A DNA stretch of 64,000 nt from Chaera sp964544355 (lineage in GTDB: Bacteria > Patescibacteriota > Saccharimonadia > Saccharimonadales > Saccharimonadaceae). Made by a program: the position numbers and the translations under genes. Under the pieces are notes generated by a model. It did not search any database and was not told the DNA's origin. It saw only the letters and a list, made by a program, of their open reading frames with translations. The stretch covers positions 124,001 through 188,000 of the forward strand of contig CAZJAI010000001.1 in assembly GCA_964544355.1 (NCBI GenBank), read 5' to 3'. Shown in pieces: positions 33,086 to 41,885 of the stretch. Numbering within the stretch: position 1 is the first letter of the stretch; each line of letters begins with the position of its first letter.

Positions 33086-33175
33086 AACGCACTAGCTGTT
33101 CACATTCTAAGAAAGCGGGTATCTAATGGAACGTATAAAGAATTACTCCTAAACTAAACGAGAGGACACGAAGGC

Positions 33176-33751
33176 ATGTTGGTTCATCAAACGGACAGTA
33201 ACGTCCAGGCAAGACAACTAAGCCCGGAGGGCAGTAGTTCATTTTTGGCAGCTAGCGGGCGGGAAGAAACGTCCCGTGAGCTGCGGTTCGGTTGCGCTCT
33301 AGACAGCGACCGATCGGAGTTGGCTGCCGCCGTTTACGTCCACTGGCTAGAGCATAATGTCAATATCCGTTTTTCATCTGCGGGCATCGGCGAGTGGCGG
33401 CAGCAGGGAGTGAACCTGATAACTCTTGGTTCGGTGCCGGATTTTGCCAAGCTGCTGCCCCTGCGCGATTCATGGGTGGTGGTTCCGGCGCGGCTCGATC
33501 TGGAGCCGTCTCAGGTGCCGGCCGAACTGTATGAAAGGCGCAGTCACAATGTCTGGTGGTTTGAGCAAAACGGGCAAAGACTGGGGGGAGCACCGGATCA
33601 CGTAATGGTTCCGGCTGATTTGCGCCCTGCCATGGAAAAGCTGGCATCCCAAGATCCGGGCGGAGCATACCGCGAGGCTGATAGCAGGCGGCCCGGCCTC
33701 GGAGGAACCGCTTTGGCGGCAGCCATGCCGCGTCAACGGCTGGCCAGTTAA
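33176..33751 (+). CDS. Unknown soluble protein, 191 residues
   Basis: A Gln/Ser-rich start is followed by a compact region with VYVHWLEHNVNIRF, a run of hydrophobic strands (WVVVPARLDL) and an Arg/Gly/Ala-rich tail that looks disordered. No membrane segment. GAGAGGACACGAAGG precedes the ATG at a reasonable SD distance. I do not recognise it. It sits between the unknown gene at 32468 and rpsB, which has its own promoter. Confidence 0.55.
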   Translation: MLVHQTDSNVQARQLSPEGSSSFLAASGREETSRELRFGCALDSDRSELAAAVYVHWLEHNVNIRFSSAGIGEWRQQGVNLITLGSVPDFAKLLPLRDSWVVVPARLDLEPSQVPAELYERRSHNVWWFEQNGQRLGGAPDHVMVPADLRPAMEKLASQDPGGAYREADSRRPGLGGTALAAAMPRQRLAS

Positions 33752-33764
33752 GGCCACCCGATTC

Positions 33765-33793
33765 TTGCCAAGCAGTTCGCAATCTGTTACTCT
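33765..33793 (+). promoter_or_regulatory. Predicted promoter of rpsB-tsf
   Basis: TTGCCA (33765-33770), 17-base spacer, TACTCT (33788-33793) with TGT just before it (extended -10). Start of transcription near 33800 leaves a leader of about 95 bases. Confidence 0.5.
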
Positions 33794-33799
33794 GGGCCA

Positions 33800-33894
33800 G
33801 TAAAAATTTAACGACTACAGTCCGCAAATATTTTAAGCATCCTCCTTCCGGCACTGTCCGGCAGGCGCTGCGGACGAGGAGAAAAGGATATTCT
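33800..33894 (+). promoter_or_regulatory. Structured leader of rpsB
   Basis: GTCCGC (33820-33825) pairs with GCGGAC (33870-33875), enclosing a second CCGG/CCGG hairpin (33848-33861) and a CCTCCTT (33841-33847) that resembles the anti-SD end of 16S rRNA. The SD GAGGAGAAAAGG follows at once. The CCTCC could pair with that SD in an alternative fold, so autoregulation by S2 is plausible but unproven. Confidence 0.4.
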
Positions 33895-34626
33895 ATGTCC
33901 GTCAAAATAGATTTAAAAGACTTACTTCAGGCCGGGGTGCATTTTGGCCACAAAACCAGCCGCTGGCATCCCAAAATGGCGCCCTATATTCATTCGAAGC
34001 GCCAGGACAGCCATATCATAGACTTAGTCAAAACGTCCGAAGCGCTGGAAACCGCGCTGAAGTTCATCGAAAAAACCGTTGCCGAGGGCAAGCAGGTATT
34101 GTTGGTTGGCACCAAGCGCCAGGCGAAAGATCTGGTTAAACGGGCGGCCGAAGCGGCCGGCCAGCCGTACGTGTCAGAGCGCTGGCTGGGCGGTACTCTA
34201 ACCAACGCCCAGACGATTAATGAACGCATCAAGCATTTAAGATCACTGGAACTGCGCATGGCTAGCGGTGAGCTGGGCAATCGCTATTCCAAACTGGAAG
34301 TTCAGCGGTTTCAGGAGGAAATTGACGGTCTTAATCTCAAGTACGGCGGCATCAAAGAACTTAACGGCCGGCCCGGGGCCATGTTCGTGGTGGATATCAC
34401 GGCCGATGCCAACGCAGTAGCCGAAGCCAAGCGGGTAGGCGTACCGGTGGTTGCCATGGTGGACACCAACGCCGATCCGACCTCGGTTGACTACCCGATT
34501 CCGGCCAACGACGACGCTATAAAATCCATCGGCTTAATTTTGGGTTACGTCCGCCAGGCGATAGAGGAGGGTTCCGGACAATATCAAGCCCGAGCGACCA
34601 CTAACGCCGGCGAGGTAAAATCATGA
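33895..34626 (+). CDS. rpsB: 30S ribosomal protein S2
   Basis: 243 residues opening SVKIDLKDLLQAGVHFGHKT, followed by WHPKMAPYIHSKR, the NAQTINERIKHL region and PVVAMVDTNADP. All are standard for uS2, which completes the 30S head-platform junction and is needed for S1 binding. The stop overlaps the tsf start (ATGA). Its strong SD and structured leader differ from the leaderless genes around it. Confidence 0.97.
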   Translation: MSVKIDLKDLLQAGVHFGHKTSRWHPKMAPYIHSKRQDSHIIDLVKTSEALETALKFIEKTVAEGKQVLLVGTKRQAKDLVKRAAEAAGQPYVSERWLGGTLTNAQTINERIKHLRSLELRMASGELGNRYSKLEVQRFQEEIDGLNLKYGGIKELNGRPGAMFVVDITADANAVAEAKRVGVPVVAMVDTNADPTSVDYPIPANDDAIKSIGLILGYVRQAIEEGSGQYQARATTNAGEVKS

Positions 34627-35213
34627 AACCCAAGATAGAAGACATAAAACGGCTCAAAGAGCTGACGGGCATAGGTTTAACCGACGCCAAAGCGGCTCTC
34701 GCGGAAGCCAGCGGCGATTTCGATAAAGCCCTGGAAGTCATGCGTAAAAAAGGTCTGACCAGGGCCGAGAACAAAGGCACCAGAGAAGCCAAGCAGGGGT
34801 TAATTGACGCCTATTTGCACGGCGGTCGCATTGGCGCTATGGTCGAGGTGAACTGCGAAACCGATTTCGTAGCCCGAACCGACGAGTTTAAATCACTGGT
34901 TCACGATATTTGCATGCAGGTAGCCGCTAGCGCCCCCGAATACGTCAGCTTGGATCAGGTGCCTGACAGTGAGCGGCGGCGGGTGGGCGGCGAAATGAGC
35001 GAACAGCTGCGCGGCGAGGGCAAGCCGCCGGAAATGATACCGAAAATAGTCGAGGGCATGCTGATTAAGCATTTTTCGCAGAAAGTCCTGCTTGAGCAGC
35101 CGTTTATTAAAAACCCCGACATAACTGTGGGTGAATTGATCAAACAACAGATTGCCAGATTGGGCGAAAACATCGTTGTCCGGCAATTCAGCCGGCTGGA
35201 GCTGGGGCTGTAG
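34623..35213 (+). CDS. tsf: Elongation factor Ts
   Basis: Nucleotide-exchange factor of EF-Tu. An N-terminal UBA-like domain (IKRLKELTGIGLTDAKAALA) and the signature VNCETDFVARTDEF are present, then one core subdomain. At 196 residues it belongs to the short EF-Ts form without the second core repeat and coiled coil. It overlaps rpsB by four bases, and the pair is translationally coupled. pyrH, which usually follows, is absent here. Confidence 0.95.
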   Translation: MKPKIEDIKRLKELTGIGLTDAKAALAEASGDFDKALEVMRKKGLTRAENKGTREAKQGLIDAYLHGGRIGAMVEVNCETDFVARTDEFKSLVHDICMQVAASAPEYVSLDQVPDSERRRVGGEMSEQLRGEGKPPEMIPKIVEGMLIKHFSQKVLLEQPFIKNPDITVGELIKQQIARLGENIVVRQFSRLELGL

Positions 35214-35264
35214 TTCTCCGGCGTTTTTAGCGCTGATTATCCGCCTGCTGTCATGAATATTTGC

Positions 35265-35270
35265 TACAAT
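35265..35270 (+). promoter_or_regulatory. -10 box of frr (leaderless start)
   Basis: TACAAT with TTGC upstream. The frr ATG begins at 35277, six bases after the box. There is no SD. Confidence 0.45.
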
Positions 35271-35276
35271 TAATCC

Positions 35277-35831
35277 ATGTTCGACACTGACGCGTATCAG
35301 TCGAGGATGCAGGCCGCTTTGCAGTTTTTTGAGGAAGAGCTGAAAAAAATCCGTACCGGAAGAGCTCATCCGAATATGCTGGACGGGGTTACGGTGTCCG
35401 CCTATGGCACCAACCTGCCGCTTAATCAGGTGGCTAACGTTACCGTTGCCGATTCTCAAATGTTGCAAATCACGCCGTTTGATCCTTCTAATTTGCAAGC
35501 CATCGCCGTCGCCATACGCAACGATTCCAGCCTGGGTTTAAACCCGAGCGATGACGGCCGGGTGGTCAGGGTATCCGTGCCGCCGCTGACGACCGAGCGG
35601 CGGACTCAAATCGCCAAACAGCTGGGCGACAAAGCCGAAGAATGTCGCATCTCCTTGCGCAACGTTCGCCAGGACGCTCTTAAATCGGCCAAATCCAAAA
35701 AAGAGAACAAAGAGCTTTCCGAAGACGACGTCAAGCGGGTCGAGAAAGAAGTCGACAGGCTTACGGCCGAGTTTTCCGGCAAAGTCGAAGCGGTTACCAA
35801 AGCTAAAGAGCAGGAGATCATGACCATCTAG
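35277..35831 (+). CDS. frr: Ribosome recycling factor
   Basis: Splits post-termination ribosomes together with EF-G. 184 residues. The helical stem (FFEEELKKIRTGRAHPNML), the PLNQVANVTV beta part, QMLQITPFD and the closing helical arm (RRTQIAKQLGDKAEE, then Lys/Glu-rich) are all typical. It has its own -10 and is not translationally coupled to tsf. Confidence 0.96.
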   Translation: MFDTDAYQSRMQAALQFFEEELKKIRTGRAHPNMLDGVTVSAYGTNLPLNQVANVTVADSQMLQITPFDPSNLQAIAVAIRNDSSLGLNPSDDGRVVRVSVPPLTTERRTQIAKQLGDKAEECRISLRNVRQDALKSAKSKKENKELSEDDVKRVEKEVDRLTAEFSGKVEAVTKAKEQEIMTI

Positions 35832-35874
35832 GCTGGGACAGCTTCCTGACCAGCTGCGCCGCCAAAAGCCAGTC

Positions 35875-36561
35875 ATGCCCAACCTACCAAAGCACATTGG
35901 CTACATCATCGACGGTAATCGTCGGTGGGCTAAACAGCACGGATTGCCGACCTATGAGGGGCACCTGGCAGGCTACAACACCTTGAAGGAGGTGGTGGTG
36001 GAAACCATCGAAGCCGGCGTGCCCTATGTGTCCATTTACGCCTTCTCCAAGGAGAACTGGAAACGCGGCAAAGGAGAGGTCAGTAAGCTGATGCGGCTGG
36101 TACACCGCCTAGTTAGCACCGATCTGGGTGAATTGCTGGACAAAGATATCAGGTTGCGATTTTTAGGTACCGAAGAAGGCCTGAGCCGCCAGCTGGTTGA
36201 TGACATAGCCCTGGCTCAACGCCGTTCCGCCGGTATGCGCAAGGGAACGGTAGTGATCTGCTTCAATTACGGCGGACAGCGTGAAATAGCCGACGCCGCC
36301 CGTCTTTGCCTGAAGGACGGCTTGGAGCAGCAGGACATAGACGAGACGGCCATCAGACAGCGCCTGTACGCTCCGGACGTACCGGATATAGACATGGTAG
36401 TGCGAACCTCAGGCGAGCAGCGGCTGAGTAATTTCATGATTTGGCGAACCGCCTACAGCGAGCTGATGTTTATCGATAAATTCTGGCCGGATATGACAAA
36501 ACAAGACGTTAAAGCTATTATTGATGAGTATCAAACACGTCAACGACGCTTCGGCGCCTAA
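35875..36561 (+). CDS. uppS: Isoprenyl transferase (undecaprenyl diphosphate synthase type)
   Basis: Builds the cis-polyprenyl diphosphate lipid carrier for wall synthesis. The Mg/substrate P-loop IIDGNRRW lies at 11-18 with Asp13, SIYAFSKENW at about 50, and the C-terminal signature RTSGEQRLSNFMIW followed by SELMF. 228 residues. In most bacteria cdsA and dxr follow uppS, but here rseP follows after nine bases. It implies import or synthesis of prenyl precursors elsewhere. Confidence 0.95.
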   Translation: MPNLPKHIGYIIDGNRRWAKQHGLPTYEGHLAGYNTLKEVVVETIEAGVPYVSIYAFSKENWKRGKGEVSKLMRLVHRLVSTDLGELLDKDIRLRFLGTEEGLSRQLVDDIALAQRRSAGMRKGTVVICFNYGGQREIADAARLCLKDGLEQQDIDETAIRQRLYAPDVPDIDMVVRTSGEQRLSNFMIWRTAYSELMFIDKFWPDMTKQDVKAIIDEYQTRQRRFGA

Positions 36562-36570
36562 TCCTATTCA

Positions 36571-37743
36571 ATGAACGCGCTGTATTCGGTATTAGATTTT
36601 AGCTTGTCGGTAGCCCTGGGGCTTTTCCTGCTGGTAGTTTTAGTGGTTCTACACGAACTGGGCCATGCCATTGCCGCCCGCCGCAGCGGCGTGATGGTTG
36701 AGGAATTTGGCATCGGTTTCCCGCCCATGGCTTGGTCTAAGAAGCTCAAAAACGGCACCCGTTTTAGCGTTAACTGGCTGCCGCTCGGCGGCTTTGTCAA
36801 GCTCAAGGGCGAACATGACAGCGACAAATCGCCGGGAAGTTACGGATCGCTCAAGCTGGCCGGTAAGGCTAAAATCCTATTGGCCGGCGTAGTCATGAAC
36901 TGGCTGGCCGCCGCGCTGATTTTTACCGTTTTAGCCTTAATGGGCATCCCTAAAGTGTTACCTAACCAGTTTAGCTTGCCTTCCGACAGCGCGGTAACCG
37001 TTAAGCCGGTGGTGGCGGCCGAGGTGGCGCCGGATAGTCCGGCTGCCGCTTCCGGATTGCGCAGAGGCGATCAAATTCTGGCCCTGGCCGCTCAGCCGAT
37101 AGACAACCCCCAGGCCCTGTATGTCGCCACTCAAAATAACGCCGGCCGGCAAGTTACCGTGATCTATCGCCGCGGCAGTGTTGAGTCAGCGACTAACGTT
37201 ACTCTAAGGCCTCCCTCTGAAGCGGCTAAGGGTTATCTGGGGGTCGTGCCCAACCAGGGCCAGTTGGTGCGCTCCACCTGGTCGGCGCCGGTTGTCGGCG
37301 TCGGCTTGACGGTTCAGTTTACCAAGGTTACTTTCGAAGGTCTTGGCACTCTGCTGGCAGACGTAGCCAAGGGGCTGGCCAGCAAGTTCAGCTCGGATCG
37401 GTCGGTCAGACAGGCCGGCAACCGGGCCTTGAGTGATGCCAACAGCGGCGTGGCCGGTCCGTTAGGTATTTTGGGAGTGATTTTTCCGGCGGCCAGACAG
37501 GCCGGCTGGGTGATGTTGCTGTTTCTAACCGGTATCATTTCTCTGACGCTGGCTGTTATGAACGTGTTGCCAATTCCGGCGCTGGACGGCGGCCGACTGT
37601 TTGTGACTCTGTTGTTTCGGGTCCTTAAGCAGCCGCTGACCAAACAGCGGGAGGAAAAAATACACGCTACCGGCTTTATGGCTCTGATGGCTTTGGTCCT
37701 GCTAATCACCGTGCTGGATGTTGGCAAACTTATCGGCAAATAA
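36571..37743 (+). CDS. rseP: Site-2 (RIP) zinc metalloprotease RseP, family M50
   Basis: An intramembrane protease that cuts transmembrane segments, such as anti-sigma factors or leftover signal peptides. The HExxH motif is HELGH (28-32) in the first helix, a PDZ domain is at about 150-215 (SGLRRGDQILALAAQ), and the third zinc ligand region is PIPALDGGRL. The fold has about four membrane helices. 390 residues. It overlaps the next gene by 26 bases. Confidence 0.94.
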   Translation: MNALYSVLDFSLSVALGLFLLVVLVVLHELGHAIAARRSGVMVEEFGIGFPPMAWSKKLKNGTRFSVNWLPLGGFVKLKGEHDSDKSPGSYGSLKLAGKAKILLAGVVMNWLAAALIFTVLALMGIPKVLPNQFSLPSDSAVTVKPVVAAEVAPDSPAAASGLRRGDQILALAAQPIDNPQALYVATQNNAGRQVTVIYRRGSVESATNVTLRPPSEAAKGYLGVVPNQGQLVRSTWSAPVVGVGLTVQFTKVTFEGLGTLLADVAKGLASKFSSDRSVRQAGNRALSDANSGVAGPLGILGVIFPAARQAGWVMLLFLTGIISLTLAVMNVLPIPALDGGRLFVTLLFRVLKQPLTKQREEKIHATGFMALMALVLLITVLDVGKLIGK

Positions 37744-38458
37744 CCGCCCGTCATTAGCCGGCAGGCTGGGCCGGGTATTGCTGGCATTTATCTGGCCGCC
37801 CCTATCTATATTTGCCGCTGCCATTATACTGGGCATAGGCATTGGGCTTTTTATGGCCTCTCCACCTCTGGACGGCCCTCTCGGCTTAGCTTACTATAGC
37901 GCGTTTTATTTGCTGGCGGCGGTGCTGGCCATCGCGCCATGGCGAAAGGTGTTGTTTGCCGGCGAAACCAGCTTAAGGTACATTCTGGGCATAGTTGGCC
38001 GGCCCCGCCTGAAGGCCATTGGTCTGGCGGTGGTTTATTTCTTGCTTTATGTCATCGCCTTGCTGATTATGAGCTTTGTCATCAGACTACTGCTGCCGCA
38101 GCAGGAACTCTATAAACCGCAGGATCTATTCGTGGCTCAGCCGGTTAGCATCAGCCAGTACGTTGTGGCTTTCGCCCTGTTGGCCGTTTTGCCGCCGATC
38201 GCCGAGGAGCTGATATTCAGAGGTTTCGTGTTTGGGGCATTGAGTCGGCAAACCAGCTTCTGGCCGGCCGCCGTTTTGTCGAGCCTGGCGTTTGCCGCGC
38301 TTCATCTGCAGCTGAACGTGGCTATTGATATTTTTATACTGAGCCTGTTTCTGGCCCATCTGCGCCAAAAGACCGGATCGGTTTGGGCGCCAATCGTGCT
38401 TCATTCTTTGAAGAATTCCCTAGCCTTTTTGCTGCTGTTTGTATTTGTGGTTAGGTAG
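37718..38458 (+). CDS. CPBP-family intramembrane metalloprotease (Rce1/CAAX-like)
   Basis: 246 residues with about seven to eight membrane helices. Family motif 1 is AEELIFRG with Glu163, Glu164 and Arg168; motif 2 FAALHLQLN with His196; motif 3 LHSLKNSLAF with His229 and Asn233. Bacterial members process or act as immunity proteins for peptides. The substrate here is unknown. The start ATG 37718 lies inside the rseP 3' end, suggesting coupling. It is inserted between rseP and proS, which are usually adjacent. Confidence 0.9.
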   Translation: MLANLSANNRPSLAGRLGRVLLAFIWPPLSIFAAAIILGIGIGLFMASPPLDGPLGLAYYSAFYLLAAVLAIAPWRKVLFAGETSLRYILGIVGRPRLKAIGLAVVYFLLYVIALLIMSFVIRLLLPQQELYKPQDLFVAQPVSISQYVVAFALLAVLPPIAEELIFRGFVFGALSRQTSFWPAAVLSSLAFAALHLQLNVAIDIFILSLFLAHLRQKTGSVWAPIVLHSLKNSLAFLLLFVFVVR

Positions 38459-38467
38459 CGGGCGGTT

Positions 38468-38473
38468 TAAAAT
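38468..38473 (+). promoter_or_regulatory. -10 box of proS (leaderless start)
   Basis: TAAAAT preceded by TT, seven bases before ATG 38481. No SD. Confidence 0.45.
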
Positions 38474-38480
38474 AGGCGCT

Positions 38481-39734
38481 ATGCGATGGAGCCAGCTTTT
38501 TATTAAGACCCGCCGGCAGGCGGTCGCCGGCGAGACGGCCGCTAATGCCAGGCTGCTGATTCAGGCCGGTTATGTCCATAAGGTAATGGCCGGCGTTTAT
38601 GCTTATTTACCGCTGGGCAAACGGGTGCTCGATAACATATCGGCGATTATCCGCCAAGAGATGAATGCCATCGGCGGCCTGGAGCTGCAAATGACCGCCC
38701 TGCAACCTAAAGAGCTCTGGCAAAGGACCGACCGCTGGGATGACGACAGGGTGGATAACTGGTTTAAAACCCGCTTGAAAAACGGCAACGAGCTGGGGGT
38801 GGGGCTGACCCACGAAGAGCCGGTGATTGACGCCCTGGGGGAGCACTTGCAATCTTATAAAGACTTTCCGGTGTTGGTTTATCAAATTCAGAACAAGTTT
38901 CGCAACGAGCTGCGCGCTAAAAGCGGCCTGCTGCGCGGCCGCGAGTTTGTCATGAAAGACATGTACAGCTTCGCCGCCGATCCCGACCAGCACGAGCAGG
39001 TCTATCAAACCGTGCTGGCGGCCTACTCCAAAATTTATGAGCGTTTAGGTATTGGCGATATCACCTACCGCACCTTTGCCGACGGCGGCATTTTCACTGA
39101 TAAATTCAGCGATGAGTTTCAGGCGTTAAGTTCGGTGGGGGAGGACGACATTCTGGTTGACCGGGCCAAAAAGCTGGCGGTTAACCAGGAAATTATCGGC
39201 AGCGCCGGATTCGACAAGTTGGGGCTGAATCCGGCCGAGTTGCAGGCCGAAAAAGGAGTGGAAGTCGGCAACACCTTTCATCTGGAGACCAAATATACCG
39301 ACGCCCTGGGGGTCAACTATACCGATTCCTCCGGCCGCCAGCGGCCGATCTACATGGGCTGCTACGGTATCGGCATTAGCCGCCTGGTGGGATTACTGGC
39401 GGAGCATTTCGCCGACGACAAAGGCCTTGCCTGGCCGGACAGCGTCGCGCCTTTTCGAGTGCAGCTGCTAAGCTTGGGCCAGGATGACCAAATCAGCGAA
39501 GCGGCGGAAAAACTCTACGCCGGCTGGCGTCAAAAAGGCGTGGAGGTGCTTTATGACGACCGGCCCGCCAGTCCGGGCGAAAAACTGGCCGACAGCGAGC
39601 TGCTGGGCATCCCGCGGCGGGTAATCGTGGGCCGGAGCTATCTGGAGAAATCCAGGTTTGAATTCGCTGAAAGGAAGAACCTGTCGAAACCGGAGTTATT
39701 GACCGAAGACGAGTTGTTTGCTAAAATCTATTGA
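38481..39734 (+). CDS. proS: Prolyl-tRNA synthetase, short form without editing domain
   Basis: A class II synthetase. Motif 2 FRNELRAKSGLLRGREFVMKD is cut here to its ends FRNEL and REFVMKD. GLTHEEP, the active-site YSFA and motif 3 GCYGIGISRLVGLL are visible, and a C-terminal anticodon-binding domain (VEVLYDDRPASPGEKLADSE) follows. At 417 residues it lacks the ~180-residue INS editing domain of bacterial ProRS such as the E. coli enzyme. I chose ATG 38481 rather than 38439 because of the -10 box and homology start. Confidence 0.94.
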   Translation: MRWSQLFIKTRRQAVAGETAANARLLIQAGYVHKVMAGVYAYLPLGKRVLDNISAIIRQEMNAIGGLELQMTALQPKELWQRTDRWDDDRVDNWFKTRLKNGNELGVGLTHEEPVIDALGEHLQSYKDFPVLVYQIQNKFRNELRAKSGLLRGREFVMKDMYSFAADPDQHEQVYQTVLAAYSKIYERLGIGDITYRTFADGGIFTDKFSDEFQALSSVGEDDILVDRAKKLAVNQEIIGSAGFDKLGLNPAELQAEKGVEVGNTFHLETKYTDALGVNYTDSSGRQRPIYMGCYGIGISRLVGLLAEHFADDKGLAWPDSVAPFRVQLLSLGQDDQISEAAEKLYAGWRQKGVEVLYDDRPASPGEKLADSELLGIPRRVIVGRSYLEKSRFEFAERKNLSKPELLTEDELFAKIY

Positions 39735-39830
39735 CACCACCAAGACAGCAAAACATACATATTGTGGTTAAGAACACACCAACTACGCTATATAAAGTGT
39801 ATTATACTTATTTTTAGAAAAAGGAATCTC

Positions 39831-40292
39831 ATGAAAAAGATTTATCAAATTACCCCCGAAGGCAAAAAGGAACTCGAAGCTGAACTCGAGCAGTTGAAGT
39901 CGCGGCGGGTGCAGATTGCCGATGAAATCGCTAATGCCCGCGATTACGGCGATTTAAGCGAAAACGCCGAGTACGACTCGGCCCGCGAGGAACAAACCCA
40001 GGTTGAGGGCAGGATTGCCGATATAGAAGATATTCTTAAAAACGCCAGCCTGATAACTGCCAAAAACGGCAATGGCCGGGTTCAGGTGGGCAGCACCGTG
40101 GTGCTGGAAAACGGCAGTCCTGCCAAAGTTACTTACACCATCGTAGGTCCTGTCGAGGCCAATCCCGCCGAAGGAAAGATATCAGACGAATCACCCATTG
40201 GCTCCGCCCTGCTGAGTAAGAAAGCCGGTGACAGCGTCGTTATTGCTACGCCCAAGGGCGACATTACCTATAAAATCGTGGCAATAAAATAG
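39831..40292 (+). CDS. greA: Transcription elongation factor GreA
   Basis: Rescues backtracked RNA polymerase by activating transcript cleavage. The N-terminal coiled coil (EGKKELEAELEQLKSRR, then DEIANARDYGDLSENAEYD) contains the two acidic tip residues in DLSENAEYD. A C-terminal FKBP-like domain follows. 153 residues. AAAAGGAATCTC precedes ATG 39831. A longer in-frame start at 39762 is not supported. Confidence 0.95.
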   Translation: MKKIYQITPEGKKELEAELEQLKSRRVQIADEIANARDYGDLSENAEYDSAREEQTQVEGRIADIEDILKNASLITAKNGNGRVQVGSTVVLENGSPAKVTYTIVGPVEANPAEGKISDESPIGSALLSKKAGDSVVIATPKGDITYKIVAIK

Positions 40293-40320
40293 AACCGTTC
40301 CTTTTAATCCGGCAGCAACC

Positions 40321-40356
40321 AAACCGGTATCATTATTTTAAATGTGCCGGTTTTTT
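40321..40356 (+). terminator. Terminator after greA
   Basis: AAACCGG (40321-40327) pairs with CCGGTTT (40347-40353), and the arm continues into a T6 run. The loop is 19 bases and AT-rich. Confidence 0.6.
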
Positions 40357-40359
40357 AGT

Positions 40360-40365
40360 TACAAT
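40360..40365 (+). promoter_or_regulatory. -10 box of lysS
   Basis: TACAAT right after the greA terminator, eleven bases before ATG 40377. It gives a leader of about five bases with no SD. Confidence 0.45.
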
Positions 40366-40376
40366 AACTAGCAACC

Positions 40377-41885
40377 ATGGCCACCCTAAAAGAACTGCGC
40401 GACGAGCGGCTGCGTAAATTATCCGAACTGCAAAAACTGGGGATTAATCCTTACCCTTCCACGGTCAAGCGTACTCATACCGCCAAAGAGCTAAAAGACG
40501 ATTTCGAGGCGTTAGAGGGACAGACCGTATATGCTGCCGGCCGTCTGACGCGTATTCGTAAGTTCGGCTCCATTGCCTTCATGGTGGTGAAAGACGCCAG
40601 CGGCGAGCTTCAGTTGTTTTTGCAGCAGGGCGTCGTCGAACCATTGCAAGCCGACCGGTCGCAAGTTGGCTTCGACGAGCTCAGGCTGCTGGACGCCGGT
40701 GATTTTGTAGAAGCCGCCGGGGCGCTGGTTAAAACCAAAACCGGCGAAATTTCCATTGAAGTCAAGCGTCTCAGACTGATAGGTAAGAGCCTGAGACCGC
40801 TGCCCACTCCGCAGGAGGGGCTGACCAACAAAGAGGAGCGCATGCGCCGCCGCTATCTGGATACCAACCTTAATCCCGAGGTGTACCAGCGGTTCATCCG
40901 GCGCAGCCGTTTCTGGCAGGCTACCCGCCAGTTTTTGTTGGAAAAGGGTTTCGTGGAAATTAACGTGCCGGTGCTGGAGCATACCACCGGTGGAGCCGAC
41001 GCCACGCCGTTTATAACTCGCATGGACGCCCTGGGGCAGGATTTTTATTTGCGTATTTCACACGAACTGCCGCTGAAACGGCTGCTGGGCGGCGGTTACG
41101 AAAAGGTTTTTGATATCGGCCCGCGTTTTCGTAACGAAAATTATTCCGACGAACATCTGCCCGAGCACGTAGCCATGGAGTGGTATTGGGCTTACGCCGA
41201 CTGGCAGGACGGCATGCGGCTGACTCGCGAACTGGTTTGCCGGGTGGCTCAAGACACCTGGGACAAGCTGGAGTTTAACGTCGGCTCCAAGAGCATCAAC
41301 TTATCCGGTGAATGGGGAACTGTCAGTTTCGTGGAAACATTGAAAAAGCTCTACGGCGTTGACCCGCTTCACGCCAACCTGGAGGAGGTGAACGAGGTTA
41401 TTCGACAGCAGCGGTTGGAGGTAGGCAAGCCGGCCAATCTGCCGCGTTCGATTGACAAGCTCTGGAAAAAAGCCCGTGCCGATATCGCCGGGCCGGTTTT
41501 TTTGGTAGACATTCCGGCCTACTTGCAGCCGCTGGCCAAAACCCAACAGAACAACCCGGCGCTGAGCGAACAGTTTAACTTGATCCTGGGCGGCACCGAG
41601 GCCAGCAAGGCCTACAGCGAGCAAAACCACCCGCTGCTCCAGCTGCAGAGCTTTTTGCAGCAGCAGAAGATGCGCGAAGCGGGCGATCAAGAGGCTCAGA
41701 TGCTTGATGTGGATTTTGTCGAGATGCTTGAATACGGTATGCCACCGGCTTGCGGCTTCGGTTACAGCGAGCGCCTGTTCTGGTTGCTGGAAGGCGTCAG
41801 CGCACGGGAAGGCGTGCCTTTTCCGCAGCTGCGCCAGGAGGTCGACGAAGTAACCAGGTCGATTTATCCGGAAATTAAGTTTTAA
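40377..41885 (+). CDS. lysS: Lysyl-tRNA synthetase, class II
   Basis: The N-terminal OB-fold anticodon domain (GRLTRIRKFGSIAFMVVKD) precedes the class II core, with motif 2 FDIGPRFRNE and EHLPEHVAMEWYWAYAD and motif 3 in the ending GFGYSERLFWLLEG. 502 residues, usual length. Its stop overlaps the convergent alpha/beta hydrolase by four bases. It is preceded by a terminator and its own -10 box, so it is independently transcribed. Confidence 0.96.
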   Translation: MATLKELRDERLRKLSELQKLGINPYPSTVKRTHTAKELKDDFEALEGQTVYAAGRLTRIRKFGSIAFMVVKDASGELQLFLQQGVVEPLQADRSQVGFDELRLLDAGDFVEAAGALVKTKTGEISIEVKRLRLIGKSLRPLPTPQEGLTNKEERMRRRYLDTNLNPEVYQRFIRRSRFWQATRQFLLEKGFVEINVPVLEHTTGGADATPFITRMDALGQDFYLRISHELPLKRLLGGGYEKVFDIGPRFRNENYSDEHLPEHVAMEWYWAYADWQDGMRLTRELVCRVAQDTWDKLEFNVGSKSINLSGEWGTVSFVETLKKLYGVDPLHANLEEVNEVIRQQRLEVGKPANLPRSIDKLWKKARADIAGPVFLVDIPAYLQPLAKTQQNNPALSEQFNLILGGTEASKAYSEQNHPLLQLQSFLQQQKMREAGDQEAQMLDVDFVEMLEYGMPPACGFGYSERLFWLLEGVSAREGVPFPQLRQEVDEVTRSIYPEIKF

